Positions 43,874 to 55,278 are shown, counted from the stretch's first letter. The stretch: 64,000 bases of DNA from Botryosphaeria dothidea (GCA_011503125.2 WWBZ02000012.1:62001-126000); one strand, 5' to 3'. Notes: generated by a model from the sequence alone, not told the origin. Numbers and translations are program-made.

Positions 43874-45290
43874 ATTGAAGGCGGGCTCTTAATTAGGCTC
43901 CTTGGCTGTAGGCCAGGAAATTTCCCTTCTTCTCATGGTTTTCGGAGAATATGGCGGTGTTCTGATCAAAAGCGCTTTCGGCTGATAAGGGGCTCTGGTT
44001 TGGCTCAGATGGAAAAGTATGGGCGAATCTGGATTTCTTTGCCGGTGCCATGCTGAGATCATGGTCATTAACGTGCGAATGAATGTCTAGTGGAACGACA
44101 GAGGAGACTGCTAGGATAGCCGACTTCACTTGACTCTGAATTTACGATCACGGCAGAATTTCACACTAAAAATCGTGGCTGAGTCCGTAGAGCTTTCCTC
44201 GTTACAGGGGAGTAAGAGCGTGGAACAATGGCAAGCTGCAACACGTTGGTGCCTGGCGCCAGGAGAAAAATTGAGTGAATGAGGGAAGGGCAGCGAGAAA
44301 ACGGTTGGGCAGTAGTTTGCCAGGAACAGGGCGAGGGCAGGCAAGGTAGCTGCAGGCACTTTGGGCCCGAAGGGGACTGGTGCGACGCGTCGTGACGGAA
44401 CGCGAGCGCGCAGCCGCCGCCGCCGGGCGCTGGAGTGCGTGCGCGTCCACAGCCCGGCGAGTGTGCGCCCGCCAAATTTTGCGGAGACCCAACGCCGAGT
44501 CTGTATCGCGATACAGAACCGCGCGCGCGTCGGAGTCGGGCGGACGCGACCTGCAAAATTCCCCACTTCTGGCCAGGGGGTGAAGGCTAGCGGTACCATC
44601 GTGAAGGCTTACGGACGCTGCCAGTGCCACCAGCTGCTCCATCGAACCCTCTGCTCTTCACACGCACTTGCAGTCCTCTCCCGCCACGTCTCGGGCTCGG
44701 GAATTTTCCACAATCAATCTGCAGTCTCCTGCCACAAGGTGGTCGCTCTGATCGAGCAAATCGGAGGGGAAACAGAGGTGTGACAGGTCGCAGAAGCGCG
44801 AGGCGGTACTTCCGGTCCAGCACGCAGGCGGGCAGCGTCGTAAAGCTGAACGACGGCACCGCGTCGCGCCATTTTCAACCATCCTTGACCTTTCCCCCAA
44901 CCCTTGCCAGGCCTTGTCCTCCGTCACCTTCTGGCTCTTGCCGTGGCCTATCTGCCGCCGTGCACTACATTTTCGCTGTGCATCCCATCTCCTCTCACGG
45001 AACCCTCCAACTTTCCACGCCGACCCGTGGCTGCATCTCGTTGCCCTTCCGCGAGGCATTGACCGCCACGCGTGAGTGTCTACTCTCGCGCATGCATTGC
45101 CAACGCGCACCTGCTCCGATCACAGACCTTCAGCATTTCGTCCTTTAAGCCTGCTGCCCTCCATCACTCTCTCCTCACGTCTCCACTCCTCTACACACTC
45201 TCCGCCCACAACACCATTGACCCAGAACTCTCTTCTCGGCCTTCATCCCAACCTCACTTCTACTCATTCTCCACACAACCATCACGCATC
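43874..45290. promoter_or_regulatory. Intergenic, GC-rich promoter of protein B
   Basis: 1.4 kb without a supported gene. Many long overlapping frames occur on both strands because the sequence is GC-rich (44350-44700) but none has a motif. The last 200 bp before 45291 are strongly C/T-rich with CACAAC and CATC elements, a typical leader. Confidence 0.45.
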
Positions 45291-46282
45291 ATGCCTATGC
45301 GGTGGACCCCCGATAAGGATCAGCTGGTAAGTGGTTTACCACAACACTCTCTGCTCACCAAGCTAACCCAAATGTCTAGATGTTCTTGATGCTCCTCAAG
45401 ACCCACAACATTTCCATCAACTACAATGCCATTGCTGAGGCCTGGCGTATGTACTCTTCCTACCACTCCACCTTCACATTTATAATCAACGGAATGACAG
45501 CGGCCGACCAGGACGAGAAGCCCACTGCTCGCGCCATCTCCGAGCGCCTGATCAAGATGCGCAAGCAGGTCGCCGCCAGCGGTGGTGGTTCCGTCGCCTC
45601 TGCGGTCGTCAAGTCACGCTCCGTCAACTCAACTCCCTCCAAGCCAAAGCTCTCCAGACCGGCCAAGCCCGCATCCGGCAACACCCCATCCGCAAAGAGG
45701 CGCCGTACCGAGGACGATGAGGATTTGTATGTTCTCTCTGAACGCGAAGTGAGGGGGCTCCAGGCAGCCACTCGCTCATCTCCCACGCCTACTCCTCGCC
45801 AGCCCACTCCTCGGCAACTAACCGCCAGCAGCCGTAGCAGCCACGCCAGCTCTGTTGGCCCCGGCAGTGTGGTTCCCAGCAGCGAGACCTCGCCCTCTCC
45901 CGCCATCTCCAACGGTGCTGTTGGCAACAACGGTGGCGGCAGCGGCGGCATGAACAACCAGAACCACCGCACTCCCTTCGGCCCGCCAGCTCCTCACAAC
46001 AACGTCTCTGCCGCTGCCGCCAGCTTTGCCGCCAGGACCCCGGTCAGCATGGAACCCAACCCCGCTCTGGCCTTCGCCGCCAGGACGCCTGTCAGCATGA
46101 CGCCTGGTGTGGGCGTTGGCCAGCCCTCCGCCGCACGTTCCACTCCTGGCCGCGCCTCGACTTCTCGCGCCTCAACTGCACGTGCCTCGACGGCCCATAT
46201 CAAGCTGGAGGAGCAGATTGACGATGATGACTTCATGAGGGACGATTCGGGGGTTTCTGACTGGGATCCCGAGGAAGTCTGA
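45291..46282 (+). CDS. Small Myb/HTH-like protein B with low-complexity tail
   Basis: 294 residues. Exons 45291-45326, 45380-45446 and 45501-46282 (introns 53 and 54 bp). The N terminus MPMRWTPDKDQLMFLMLLKTHNISINYNAIAEAW, then KPTARAISERLIKMRKQ after the second intron, is a SANT/Myb-like helix-turn-helix. The tail is Ser/Thr/Pro-rich with an NLS-like KRRR at ~102-110, a Gly/Asn stretch, a duplicated FAARTPVSM motif and an RAST-type repeat (TSRASTARASTAH), and ends acidic (SDWDPEEV), like protein A (NDEEV). Probably a tandem paralogue of the 43245 gene. Function unknown, nuclear localisation likely. Confidence 0.78.
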
Positions 46283-46696
46283 GACTCTTCTGCACAATCC
46301 GTCCTCCATCGCAAGATGGCGGTTTCCCGATGGCCAGACTCGGCTGTGTTCCAAAACTTGCTTCTCCAATTCAAAAAGGGCGTTTGGGTCATTCCGGGCG
46401 AAGGGATGGCCAAGGTGGCGTGTTTGGTCTTGCTTTTGGGTTCTCGGATCGGTCTTCACACAGATATTGTTGAGCGAATGGTATGGCTCATCGACAATTG
46501 GTTGACAGGGCCTTAATGAAGGTTCATTCTTGAATTCTTTTCTTCTATGGCTATGGCATCATTTTCTGTAGACCCTCAAGGCTAGCCGCCAAACATGACG
46601 AATGAGATGTCGTCTTCACGGAATATGACTCTCTTTCCAGTCGCATGCCATGTCGTATTTTCACCTGTTAAGTAATTGGTAAAGTATATAACGCGA
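46283..46696. other. 3' flank, boundary of the repeat island
   Basis: About 410 bp after the last cellular gene, without a supported gene. From roughly 46700 onward the sequence becomes repetitive. Confidence 0.4.
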
Positions 46697-46790
46697 TGGC
46701 GGGGTGGTGTACTGGTAGGGTACACTTCCACGGTAACCTGGCCTTTCTGGGGTGGCACAGGTTCTAAGTTCGAATCTTAGACCGCTTACC
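46697..46790 (+). other. tRNA-like sequence with pol III A- and B-box-like motifs
   Basis: A possible A box (tggtgtactgg) is followed ~55 bp later by a good B-box core (gttcgaatc) set in a perfect 5-bp T-arm (ctaag / cttag). A D-arm-like hairpin (gtgtac / gtacac) is present, and an acceptor of only five pairs can be drawn (ggcgg with ccgct). No normal anticodon arm can be folded. It may be a decayed tRNA or the head of a tRNA-derived SINE. Confidence 0.35.
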
Positions 46791-46794
46791 TACT

Positions 46795-46822
46795 CGTGGC
46801 ATGTGCGTCCCACGTTAAAAGC
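46795..46822 (+). repeat. Interrupted short repeat unit, left part
   Basis: gtggcatgtgcgtcccac followed by gttaaaagc, directly left of the copia LTR. A near-identical string occurs at 52256-52284, so the element inserted into a repeat of about 95 bp unit length. Confidence 0.6.
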
Positions 46823-47111
46823 TGTCGAACTGTCGGTGGGCCTCAGGCCCTGAACTGTGTGAGGTCAGAAGAAAGAGCTGAATTTCTGCCTGTCCTTCTT
46901 AGTGAAGGAGAATAAGTGTCCTTAAATATATAAATCTGAGCTAATATAACCGAGGGAATGATTATATCCGAGGAAGTGATATCCGAGGGTATTGGGCATG
47001 AACAGTGGCAAATTGATGCCCTCCTCTTCTCCGGTAGAATCTTCGAGAGATTATAGTGACTAAAACTAGACAACAAGTGCTGCCTGAGAAATAAGGGGAT
47101 TCTGGTTGATA
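46823..47111 (-). repeat. copia 3' LTR (left)
   Basis: 289 bp, about 95% identical by eye to the right LTR. The outer ends are TGTC..GATA on the plus strand; the right copy keeps TGTC..GACA, so the terminal dinucleotide here carries a C-to-T type change. Confidence 0.93.
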
Positions 47112-47120
47112 TACCCCCTT
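47112..47120 (-). other. Polypurine tract of the copia element
   Basis: aagggggta on the minus strand, immediately internal to the 3' LTR, the position where plus-strand synthesis is primed. Confidence 0.65.
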
Positions 47121-47129
47121 CATAATAAG

Positions 47130-50100
47130 CAGTCTAGTACTTATTGTGACTCTAAAATTCGTGTGAAAGTAAATTCAATCTGAGAGAGTATCTTTGGATT
47201 TCTAAGAGATCAAATCCTTGATGTTGATAAGATGTAGTTGCTTGACGAATTGCTAAAAGCGTTATGTAGGCAAAGCCTTAGTAAGTCCATCCGCGATCAT
47301 TTCGGCTAATGGAGTCCATTGAAGCCTAATTCGCTTGTTCTAAATCTCTTAACGAAGCCAATGTTGGTGGATATCGACGTGGCGTAACTTCGTCGTTAGT
47401 TTAGGAGAGGACTCGTCCAAAAGTCGGATCGTTTGGCGGTTGTCGCATTGGATAAATAGATAGTAGTCTAGATCAAATTGAATGTGCCTAAATAGGCGTT
47501 CCTACCAAAGAAGTTGCTTTGCCGTATTAGAGAGTAAAAGAAATTCGGCTTCTATGCTTAAGGTAGTAACTATTCTCTGCTTATTAGCCTTCTAATCGAT
47601 TAGTCCATTAAATAGCTAAAAGATATATCCCTGAGATGACTTTCGAGTTTCCTAATTATTAGCAAATAATACGTCGCTGCTTAATAGGAAGACTATTTAC
47701 TACGAGTTATAGATGCCGTTAAATTCGATTGCGAGGTGTTTAGTTAAGACTAGGTATTTAATTACGCGTGTGGCTAGTTATTAATGACGCTTAGAGGGAT
47801 TCTGGAGATATTCCGCAAGTTTTAAGGCTACTTATGCAATGTCTGGACGTGTAATAACTGCGGCAAAGTTGATAGATCTAATCTTCTGTTGGTACGTGTA
47901 GATTTCCTGAGTTGTAGCTTAATTAATTGATGGTTGTACGTCTTCGACTGGGAGTGGTGTTTTTGGTTGCTTATCCTGATTAATATTGAATTTGGCGGCT
48001 AGTTTCTCGATGTATAAGTCCTAATAGAGCCAGAGCTTTCTCTATGGTCTATCCCTGATGATTCTAATGTTAAGAAACCATTCGAGTTCGCTAAGGATTC
48101 GCATTTCGTAGATATTGGAGAGTTTGTGCTGAAATTCATCGATTTGACGTATATATTCCTTTGGGTAAACGATTGCAATATCATCCATAAAGAAGAATAA
48201 AATTATTACCTCGTTTGAGAGTAGACAGTTTACTCCTAGAACTTATGCAAGTCCGAGATCTTAAAGTGTTGTCGAGAGATAGTTGCTCTATAGGGCTGGT
48301 GATTGTTTGAGGCCGTATAGGGCTCGAAGAAGTTGAATAATAAGTCCTGGTTGAAGGTTCTGGAATTCTTCGAGTAGTTCGAGTCCTTCTAGGAGTTCGC
48401 AGTACGTATCCTTATCGATTAGGCTGTTGACGAAGGCATTTATTATATTATATTGTCGTGATTTAAGGTCGAAGGCTGCCGTAATTGCCATAATACTCCG
48501 AAAAGTCTAGGCGGCTAAAGTTGCTGTATACGTATCCTATTCGGTAAATTGCAGATCGCCGCGTACGCAAAGTCTAGCCTTAAACTTAATTAGATATCCC
48601 TTAGTGTCGAATTTGTACTTAAAAACCCAGGTTAGAGGGATAACTTTCTTGCCGGCTTGAGTGGCGACGGAGCGTTTAACAAATCTCTAGGTTCTAATCT
48701 TTACTAGGGTTCTGGCTTCAGTCTTAAGAGCTGGAATAAATCCTAATAAAAATAAGTACTAAAGTATTTCCCTAAAGGTTCGTGGTTCCGGTGGTAATTA
48801 GTCTCTGTAGATTCTTGGTAGGTTTCCTAGAGTATTAATTGCTGCTAAAAATGCACTGAAGTAGGGAGAGTTCGGGATTTCTTGAATCTCATCGAGTGCT
48901 GCGGCGTATCCTTATTTCCGTGGCTTTCTTAGTTTCTTGAATAGGTCTTCTTATAGTTGAGGGTTAGGATTCCGTGTGCTGCGTGTACTGCGAGTAGTAC
49001 TTTTACTCCCTTTAGGCTCGATTATATCTCCAGTGATCGTGTCTGATATTTCTGCTGCACGGGGAGCGCGAGTTCCTAGTATTGCTCCTGGTTATAGTGG
49101 AGTATCGTACTGTGCTGGAAGAAGTCGTGGAAGTCTTCTTATTTATTGAGTTTCTAGGCCTATATTGGTATCTTGTGCTTGTTCTTGATATTGACTAGCC
49201 GTAATTGATGGATCTGGAGTTGGTAGTTATTGGTTTTCTCTAGAGTCTTGGTGTCGAGTTGTTGGATTCGAGCTTATCTCCATTTCGTGGGTAGTTTCTA
49301 GCTCGTCTTCTTTAGACTTAGTTTTATCGGTTTGTTGGTTGGTTAAAAGCTAAATTTCGAGTGTTTGGATAATTTCTGAGGCTTCTTCTTAGAGGAGTAG
49401 CGTTAGGTCTGGGTCTTCTAGTCGGTAGAACTCGTCCTCATTGAATCTAATATCTCTAGTTCGAATGATCTTTTATTGGCTTGGAATCTAGATTCGAAAG
49501 ATGTTTGTGGAGTCGTATCTAACAAGATGTCCAAGATGTGCTTTTTCGGCTAGTTTCTAGCTTCGTAGAATTCCCTTCTTATGTGTATAGGCTCGACAGC
49601 CATAGATACGAAGATGGGAGAGATTTGGTTTCTTACCTGTAACTGCCTCGAATGGGGTTTTCCAGTTTAGCTTGGCCATTGGTGTACGATTGTGAATATA
49701 TCCAGCTGTTCTAATAATTTCTAGCCATAGTGATTGCGGAAGATTTGCTCCAATTCTCATAGCTCTTGCCTTAGATAGGATCACGCCTCCTAATCTCTCG
49801 GCGTGTCCGTTCTATTTAGGCGTGGCGGGAGCTGAAGTTTTAAGGGTGATTCCTTCTGATTGGAGAAAGGACTTAGTTTCTGTTCCAATAGTTCGCTCGC
49901 TATCGGTCCTAAAGAAAACAATCTGACGCTTGTAGCGGGTTTTAACGAGTTTAACGATAAATTCAATTATATCCTAGGCGTCTAATTTGTTTGGATGGGT
50001 AAAGGCGAAGGTGAAATCCGTCTTAACGCAGGCGAAGTGGGATGTCTACTTGTCTTGGTTATACCCCTTCTGAATTTGGAGTAGGTCAAATAAAACTCGG

Positions 50101-51791
50101 TAGAATGCTTCGTTGTAGTCTTCTTCTCTAGTCGTTTCTCGTGAGATAATCCTCTGGGATTTTAAAAGTGCATAGAGTTAGTATTAAATAGTTTTTAGAG
50201 CTGGAGGTTCTTTGATCACTGATACTCCTTCTGTGTTTTCCTCGAGATATTGGATAACTTCTAGGTTAGCGTGTGCAAGGACTTAATGCTATTTTTCGGC
50301 TGATGATTTGCGAATAGTTGCTGGGAATGCTACATGTCCTTGGTATTCTAAATTGGGATTGTGTTCTAGTAGGAAGTGTCCTTGGTGCTGTTGAACTTTG
50401 CAAAGGTGTTTTCCTTAGTGGATGAGCTGCATATTCTGGGTATCCCAGTAGATTTCCTTGCTGACTATAATACTTATCGATACAAGGTTCGTTAAGAAGG
50501 ATAGAATGAAGGCAACGTTGTTGAGCGTAATCGTTCTCTGGCTAGTCTGTGTTTTAGCGGAGATATCGATGGTTCCCTAGGCTTGAATTGGAATGGCTTG
50601 GTTGCCTGATCCAAGGGTCTCATCAGGTCTGGCCTTTCTGGCTTCGTTGAATCTGTTTATCATTGATTAGTTGCAAACATGAACGTCGGTTCCAGAGTCG
50701 AGAATCTAGGAGTTGAATAGACGACTATTCTGAGCTGCGAAAGAGTGGTATATTGCCGTCATTGATATGGGCTGTGCATCTTGGGATTGCGGTTGATCCT
50801 GTTTCTCGCCTTGGTTTTGTTCTTTTTATTCTTTTTGTTGCTGAATTCTCTTGTTTCTCTCAAGTGATTTAGTGATGATCTCCTTAAATTTCGGGTCCTG
50901 AAGCTTCTCTTCAACTTTAGCTTGAGTTTTAGGATTTGGCTTGAAGTTCTTGGGTCGGTTTTCAGCTTGAGGATTGAGATACCAGCATTCTGGGGCCTAA
51001 TAATATATTCCGCAGGGACAGAGAGGTGCTATTTTAGCCTGTTTGCCTTGAAAATTGGCGGTGAATGCTGAGTGGGTTCCCTCAGTCTTTTGAGCTTTGA
51101 CTGTCTGGTTTTCTCGGTAGTATTGGCGGAACTTCTCGATCATGTCATAGAGATCCGTGACGCGGGTTGCTAGATCGAGATTCTTGATTTGGTAGGTGCT
51201 GACGAATTGAGGTTCAATCGGCTTAAGTGCAAGGAGAAAGTCTCGGGTTGGTCGATTGTCTGATACTTCGGCAAGGTTGTGTTTCTTCGCCTCGGTATAG
51301 AGCTTTTCCCATTACTGAAGCTAGGATTCGATATTCTGACTTCGTGGAGGCTTGCATAGTTGGTGGTATTGGTGTTCAAGCTTAAGTAGTCTAGCCTGGT
51401 CTGTTGGTGCAAGGCGCTTCTTAAGCGCTCGGAGAATGTCCCATGGATGCGGTTCCTCTGACGTGATGAATGAAAGATTGGTTATTGAGATTGACTCTTG
51501 GATGTAGGTAGTAAGTTCCGCGAGAGCCTTTTGACGTCTATCGTAGACGTTGATCTTATGTCGATAGATGGTATACTGGGTCTTGAATCGGTCTTATCCT
51601 TGAGTATCGTTATCCGGTGGCAACGGCGGTAGGTCACCGGGATCCGGAATCTGATCGGGTCGTATGGTCTTTTCAGGATCAACTACTTCCCAAATGCCTA
51701 GAGCCTTAGCTCGTGAGCGTATAAGGTACAGCCAGTTATCCTAGTCTGAAGGTCGATTAAGAATGACGGTTTTCTTGGTTGATTCCGTCAT
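47130..51791 (-). pseudogene. copia gag-pol polyprotein with stop codons
   Basis: Minus-strand frame from ATG 51791 (MTESTKKTVIL) to about 47130. Domains in order: Gag with a zinc-knuckle remnant (CPCG); aspartic protease LDSGTDVHVC; integrase with an HxxxxxxH/C-type region (VLAHANLEV) and catalytic part ending QSEGITLKTSAPATP..NGHAERL; PLAKLNWKTPFEAVTGKKPNLSHLRIYGCRAY; reverse transcriptase with QYNIINAFVNS, LYGLKQSPAL and the active-site FMDDIAI; RNase H with KSSQGYIF..KANKQ and IEAEFLLLS. The start, integrase and RT segments share one frame, so no net frameshift is needed, but there are many TAG/TAA codons at positions expected to be Gln or Trp (for example after KQSPAL). Confidence 0.9.
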
Positions 51792-51878
51792 GGTTGAATA
51801 GTCTTGTTCTGGAATTCTGATTGTTAGTTTTTAGGAAGTAATTCCTTACTGTCTGTTCGGTCTACGCTTTAGTACGAT

Positions 51879-51893
51879 AGCCGGGCTCATAAC
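51879..51893 (-). other. Primer-binding site, initiator-tRNA-Met anticodon-arm type
   Basis: gttatgagcccggct, directly internal to the 5' LTR on the minus strand. It is complementary to the anticodon stem-loop of initiator tRNA-Met (CAT anticodon within gggctcataac), the half-tRNA priming known for Drosophila copia and Ty5-like elements, rather than to a tRNA 3' end. Confidence 0.75.
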
Positions 51894-52182
51894 TGTCGAA
51901 CTGTCGGTGGGCCTCAGGCCCTAAACTGTGTGAGGTCAGAAGAAAGAGCTAAATTTCTACCTATCCTTCTTAGTGAAGGAGAATAAGTGTCCTTAAATAT
52001 ATAAATCTGAGCTAATATAACCGAGGGAATGATTGTATCCGAGGAAGTGATATCCGAGGGTATTGGGCATGAACAGTGGTAAATTGATGCCCTCCTCTTC
52101 TCCGGTAGAATCTTCGAGAGATTATAGTGACTAAAACTAGACAACAAGTGCTGCCTGAGAAATAAGGGGATTCTGGTTGACA
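51894..52182 (-). repeat. copia 5' LTR (right)
   Basis: 289 bp. In element orientation it starts TGTC and ends GACA, followed by the primer site. Confidence 0.93.
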
Positions 52183-52187
52183 AAAGC

Positions 52188-52345
52188 ACACGTACCCGCG
52201 TTCTCCCTAGCGGTGATAAGGGGGAAAATCCACAGGTGGTTAGGGTGGGCCACAAGTGGCATGTACGTCCCACTATAAAAGCATACGTACCCGCGTCCTC
52301 TCTGGCGGTAACAAGGGGGAGAAGGGCCAGCTAGGCGCTTCTAAA
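52188..52345 (+). repeat. Short repeat continuing right of copia
   Basis: Two imperfect units. cgtacccgcgttctccctagcggt and cgtacccgcgtcctctctggcggt begin about 97 bp apart, each followed by a gggga-rich run, and the gtggcatgtacgtcccac string sits between them. Restoring the region across the copia target duplication gives tandem units of ~95 bp. Origin unknown. Confidence 0.6.
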
Positions 52346-53200
52346 AATAAATTTTAAGAGCGCTTTACCAGCGCTTATAAATAGGTAAGCCGGGACTTCT
52401 TACGGCTTAGTCTTAAGATTTATAGTCACCTCTCTCTACAGTTCCTCCCTCTTAGCTACTCTTCCTACTTTAGATACCGCTACCGGTATATAGAAAAACC
52501 ATACTAAATAGAGTATCTGCGGATGCTACCATTGTAGATAGGGAAGGTTTTTACCCGGGCTATCCCAAGTAAGTAGCCACGGTTTCCCCTTCCATATACC
52601 CTTACAGATAGCCACAGCTGCATGGACCCTTCGGGGAGCTAAATCAGCTTAAATTGAATTTATCTATATAACGCGATCCCACTCTCCTTCCTACAGCGCC
52701 CCGCATTGGAACTCCGTTCTAGTTCCACCTATTATCAGATACTTCCCACGAATATCTGTACACTTCGTTGGCCTTGTTTTCCAAAGGGCTTTGCCCAATG
52801 CGCACCTTTTATTTGCTGTAATGGTGAGGGCATCCAACCAGCGAAGGCGGTAAACACCATTTTAGTTCGTCAATATGCCTATTGATTATTTATCGAGCTG
52901 TACTTTTCAGTGCAACCGGACGACGAAAGCAAGAAACAGGGCCAACAAGTGAAATTGATGAAACAGTCAGTTTCCTCCCGCCAGAGTCATGAGCTCGGAC
53001 AAGCTCGAAACGATTGTCAGCGCAGTTGACTCCACAGATCTGAAAAATTTGTTCGTGGGAGGAACATAATATAGAGTAAGACTAATGGCCGAAATGATCT
53101 GCAGAGGTCATGAGGTCGTTGCCCATGTGTTCGGGTAGAGCAGTTGATCTTAAAGACCACGATATCTAGTTGCTAATACTTTGGGAGTAAGAATGCAGAT
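52346..53200. other. Repeat-island spacer, nothing recognised
   Basis: About 850 bp of moderately AT-rich sequence with no frame longer than a few dozen codons and no recognisable transposon motif. A small inverted repeat (gagcgctttaccagcgctt) occurs near 52360. Confidence 0.35.
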
Positions 53201-53224
53201 ATTCCTTACCAACAAAGAAACGGC

Positions 53225-53605
53225 ATGACCATTCTAGAGCGAGCTTTCAAGAAGATGATGGGACCGACTGCTGGTTGCGTTGTCTCCTCGCGAACAGAAG
53301 CATTCTCAAAGACCGTCTCTACAGCTTCTATTTGTACTAGAGGCATCCAACATGCGAAAAAGATAGGTTCCGTCATGGTCCTTCAGTGTAGTCCATCATT
53401 ATTAATTGCGTTGGTGTTCGAAGCAGGTGGAACACAATCTTGACCATTCGTGGTACCCGCGGAAGGACAAGACAACACAGCAGTCGAGTGTGACGGCTGG
53501 CGAATGTTAGCACAGTGGAGAATTAGGTGGTCCAGCCACGCCCACATATCCAAACCGACAGATCTGTAGACTGAGGTCTTGTAGGAAGTAGGGATATTTA
53601 TGCAA
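53225..53605 (+). repeat. Divergent duplicated segment, copy 1
   Basis: Shares an ordered series of short blocks with 53890-54235: gaccgactgct, caacatgcgaaaa, gacaac(a/g)cagcag, and a gt-gag-tct-g(t/c)aggaa block before a TATAT-rich end. An old duplication whose function is not recognisable; a 72-codon frame (53225-53443) lies in it. Confidence 0.5.
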
Positions 53606-53889
53606 TTAAGATGCGCGGAAAAGAAAAGAGCCGACGAGGTTATGACGCACCGAACTAGCCACTGCTAACACCGCGCCAGTCTTCGCCTATCTAATCCTAC
53701 CTTTCTATAACCATCCATTTTTCAGCCAGACAGCTATATTCAAGACTGTTCGCTACGAAAATAGCAAACTCCATTAAATTCTCGCGGTGGTAAAGCTTCC
53801 TGGCTCGTCACGTGCGATGATCCCCTTCTCCTTCTTTAAAAAGTTCCTCTCAACATTCAGACATTCGTTCTTCACTGGCAGAGAAACGG

Positions 53890-54240
53890 CACGAGAATTC
53901 TGGTGACTCGTTGATAAGATGCGACCGACTGCTTGCTTTTGCGGGCTCATTTGGACCAGAGACATTCTCTCGAACAGCATCTATAATGCTTATTATTCAA
54001 CATGCGAAAAGGACGCATGTCGTTATATTCTTTCAATAAGCATCATCATCGTTAATTGGTCTTAAGTTCGTAGCATGCGTAGAGAAAGTCTGCTCCAGTG
54101 TCTTCGCAGAAAACGAAGAGACAACGCAGCAGTAGAGTGAGGCGTGACGACGCTCGAGCACAGTTGAGAAATTGGCCGTGCTCGGCAATGTAGCCCGCTC
54201 GAAAAATGTGTAGGTTGAGCTCTGGCAGGAATTATGGATA
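53890..54240 (+). repeat. Divergent duplicated segment, copy 2
   Basis: Partner of 53225-53605, about 670 bp downstream, ~65-70% similar by eye with small indels. Ends at the (TAGA)n tail of the neighbouring LINE. Confidence 0.5.
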
Positions 54241-55278
54241 TATATAGATAGATAGATAGATAAATTCATTTTCTTCCCGATATAGCTCCCTTTCGGGTCC
54301 ATGCGGGGTAGGCTATCTGCGATATTTTACACGAGGGGAAAAACCCTGTTTCCTAGGTGGAAAACCCCTCCTTTCTTCTTAGGTTAGCTGCCCCTATATA
54401 TTCCGTTTTCCCTGCTTATCGGTAGAAGCTGCTATAGCAGCCTTACATTAGCTAGGTATTAACATTTTAGCTCTCTCTTTCTTCCATGCCCTAGTACTGG
54501 TCTTCTAGGGTCCTGGTCTTCCTGGCCACGATCCTGGTCCTCCTAGTAGTCCTCCTGGTAGACCTCCTGGACCTCCTGGTCCATCTCTCTTACCAAACTG
54601 AATTAATTTAGCAGCCCTAGGCGTAGGAACCACTTTATTGCTGCTTGGACCCCTTTCTTTATTGATAGAAGAGTGTAGTAGTCCATAGTTTCTGCTAGTT
54701 GGAGCATCTATGCTCTGCCTTCTTGGAAGTGGAGGCAAAATATAAGAATGTGCTTTGGTATTTGTCTGTGCCAGCCACATGGGCAAGCTAGGCTAGGACG
54801 GCCTGGTACCTTGCGTTCAGAGAGAAAGTCTTCTAGGCTAATGTATTCTGTTCGTGGTTGGGTAAGGAGAGTGCTTTGTGGGTTGGTAAGTTCACTGTGG
54901 AGCTGCCTGATTTTTGGGTTCCAGGATGTACCCTGGGCCACTGGCTTGTTTCTCCTTTCCTATCTGGTTTACTCTGTCCACTTCTTCTTCCACAGCTCTC
55001 TAATTGCCATACGGAGCCTAGTTTGCTCTGGGAACTTTTGACTTGTAGGGAGGCAGTTACTAAGGAGGGAGTCTAGTCTCCTCCTTAGTAGTATCCTCCT
55101 AGCTAGACTAGCAGCTCCCTTAGCATTTAGTATAGCCCTAGTAATTATCTTAATATCTCTATATATACTCTTAACTACTATAGCTACTAGCTCTTTTTTA
55201 CTTCTATTTATCTATACTAGTATAAGCTTATCTATATAGAGTAAGAAGGGGATAATTCTAGTCTTATATTCTAATATT
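54241..55278 (-). mobile_element. LINE (Tad-like) 3' end, copy 1
   Basis: Minus-strand non-LTR retrotransposon fragment. Its 3' tail is (TAGA)n on the plus strand at 54244-54262 instead of poly(A). The minus frames contain the C-terminal Cys/His knuckle typical of LINE ORF2 (CPCGWHRQIPKHILIFC), preceded by SLEDFLSERKVPG and a QPRTEY segment, and then a Gly/Pro run. 5' truncated. Less mutated than copy 2. Confidence 0.75.

Larger units (their letters stand above)
46823..52182 (-). mobile_element. Complete Ty1/copia LTR retrotransposon (degraded)
   Basis: 5360-bp element read on the minus strand, flanked by a perfect 5-bp target duplication AAAGC (46818-46822 and 52183-52187). Two 289-bp LTRs bracket a single gag-pol frame. 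The primer site next to the right (5') LTR and a polypurine tract next to the left (3') LTR are both visible. Coding order protease, integrase, reverse transcriptase, RNase H identifies copia. Many in-frame stops show that it is non-autonomous now. Confidence 0.95.

Noticed and set aside
44126..45148. Several 130-175 codon frames on both strands between the two HTH-like genes
   Set aside because: GC-rich intergenic sequence gives long chance frames; they overlap one another in all frames and contain no motifs.
46697..46790. Functional tRNA gene
   Set aside because: No complete cloverleaf: acceptor stem only five pairs and no anticodon arm, so it is kept only as a tRNA-like sequence.
54241..54265. 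CRISPR-like or regulatory tandem repeat (TAGA)n
   Set aside because: A simple tetranucleotide repeat at a LINE 3' end, repeated at 55280; CRISPR arrays do not occur in fungi and there are no spacers.
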